NCBI GenBank assembly: GCA_963675055.2
Contig: CAXXJE010000001.1
Span: 62,001 to 126,000 of the forward strand
Length of the DNA: 64,000 nt
Direction: 5' to 3'
Source of the DNA: PGYT01 sp963675055
Lineage (GTDB): Bacteria; Bacteroidota; Ignavibacteria; Ignavibacteriales; Melioribacteraceae
The position numbers and the translations under genes are program-made. Each line of letters starts with the position of its first letter. The stretch's first letter is position 1. This document shows, in pieces, positions 63,087-64,000 of the stretch. The notes beneath the pieces are model-generated. The model saw only the letters and a list, made by a program, of their open reading frames with translations, did not search any database and was not told the DNA's origin.

Positions 63087-63904
63087 ATGAGTAAAAAATA
63101 CAAAACAGAGTTGTCTTCCTTTTTAGCATTTGTATTAATCATACTTAGCTTTTCATGTATAAGCGAAAAAAACAATCCGCAAACCAGTACAGTTGAACAA
63201 ACCGTACATTGGGAGAATAAATCTGGTAATTACAATGGATATCGTATCCCATCCATAATAATTACCGCGAAAGGTAGTATACTTGCTTTCTGCGAAGGTC
63301 GTGAGGCTGGCGATGCTGGAAATATTAATTAACTTGTAAAGCGCTCACTTGATAATGGATTAACACGGAGTGATGCCCAAGTTATTTGGAACGACAATAA
63401 CAATTCCTGCGGAATCCCCTGCTCTGTTATTGATGAAAGCACAGGAAGAGTTTGGTTATTTATGACCTGGAATTATGGTACTTAAATTATGAATATGTGC
63501 TCATACCACAACAAATCTGCACGAGCCTTAAGTTAAAATTTTGATGGAGGAAACACATGGACAGAAGTAAGCCACGATTTTCAATTGGTAGAACCAGTTT
63601 GCCAAGCCAGCATATTAAACTATGGCGATTATAAGGTAATAACTTACATTTGTTCCTGAATCCTGCCACTACTAATGGACAAACACACTTAACCAGAAAA
63701 ACTAGTTTCGATGATTGTAAAACTTGGAGCAACTCAGAACTGATAGATGCAGGTAATTCAGCCTATTCGTTTCTAATAAAATTGCCCGACGGAAAAGTCG
63801 GAATTTTCTTTGAAAAACGGGATGATCATGCTTATGAAAAAATGACCTTTATGACATTCGAGGTTGAAGATATAGAGCTAATTTCCACCCTACTAGGTTT
63901 TTAA
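63087..63904 (+). pseudogene. Sialidase (BNR repeat) pseudogene
   Basis: Starts as a normal secreted lipoprotein (lipobox FSC). The sialidase RIP motif reads GYRIPSIIITAKGSILAFCEGREAGDAGN, including the catalytic-site arginine. It then hits an in-frame TAA near 63330, another at 63482, and several frame changes; fragments such as FDDCKTWSNSELID (an Asp-box) and NSAYSFLIKLPDGKVGIFFE continue to 63904. At least three lesions; certainly not functional. Confidence 0.85.
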
Positions 63905-63947
63905 GCCCTCGTAAGGATTTTTCTGAAGTCAAATACATAGATTCATC

Positions 63948-64000
63948 ATGAAAAGACAACTTACTTTATTTTTCTTATTTTTTACTACATCGTTATTTGC
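63948..64000 (+). CDS. Secreted protein, 5' end only (runs off the window)
   Basis: Begins MKRQLTLFFLFFTTSLFA, a clear signal peptide, and is cut by the window edge. From its position it is probably another part of the sialic-acid or glycan unit. Confidence 0.6.
   Translation, partial: MKRQLTLFFLFFTTSLF

Overview
The window looks like a chromosome segment of a Gram-negative bacterium of the Bacteroidota/Chlorobiota/Ignavibacteriota (FCB) superphylum. The signs are lipoproteins and Sec signal peptides, paired M16 peptidases, a monomeric NADP-isocitrate dehydrogenase, DUF3795/DUF6624/DUF5694-type proteins, a GH115 glycosidase and low-GC DNA. I cannot name the species from sequence alone.

Region 1 (1-30.9 kb) is ordinary, mostly core and moderately GC-rich. 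It holds a secreted beta-barrel-like protein and a lipoprotein, recN, an initiator tRNA-fMet followed by a ~250-bp direct duplication, a chemoreceptor, icd, an M16 protease pair, an RDD/lipoprotein pair and a beta-CASP nuclease. A tight minus-strand operon follows (era, EamA exporter, acylphosphatase, ispF, dedA, lnt, threonine aldolase, thioesterase, exonuclease). Then come an ECF sigma/anti-sigma pair, trxB and queG.

Region 2 (30.9-61.4 kb) is the remarkable part: an integron-like gene-cassette array. A divergently transcribed tyrosine recombinase (30911-31753, minus) sits at its head and lacks the extra segment that typifies integron integrases. From 31828 onward about 21 cassettes all point away from it. 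They are separated by 20 attC-like sites of ~115-140 bp (18 complete, 2 deleted). Each site is an imperfect palindrome opening with a ...AAC box and closing with a GTT... box. The opening box of a site is the reverse complement of the first bases of the cassette it terminates; this is perfect over 9-10 bp in five cassettes, each with a different word. That is expected only if cassettes move as circles joined at the GTT box. Mismatches in the stems are nearly all T-G wobbles if the bottom strand is folded, as in true attC sites. Cargo is diverse: Fic, hydrolases, methyltransferase, sigma factor, AraC and Crp/Fnr regulators, peptide deformylase, NhaA, a 962-residue GH115 enzyme, lactate-racemase-like protein. 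Several cassette genes are frameshifted, and the core boxes decay toward the distal end.

Region 3 (61.4-64 kb) breaks the array after a truncated VOC gene. It carries a sialic-acid unit: FadR-type regulator, N-acetylneuraminate lyase, a heavily broken sialidase and the start of another secreted protein.
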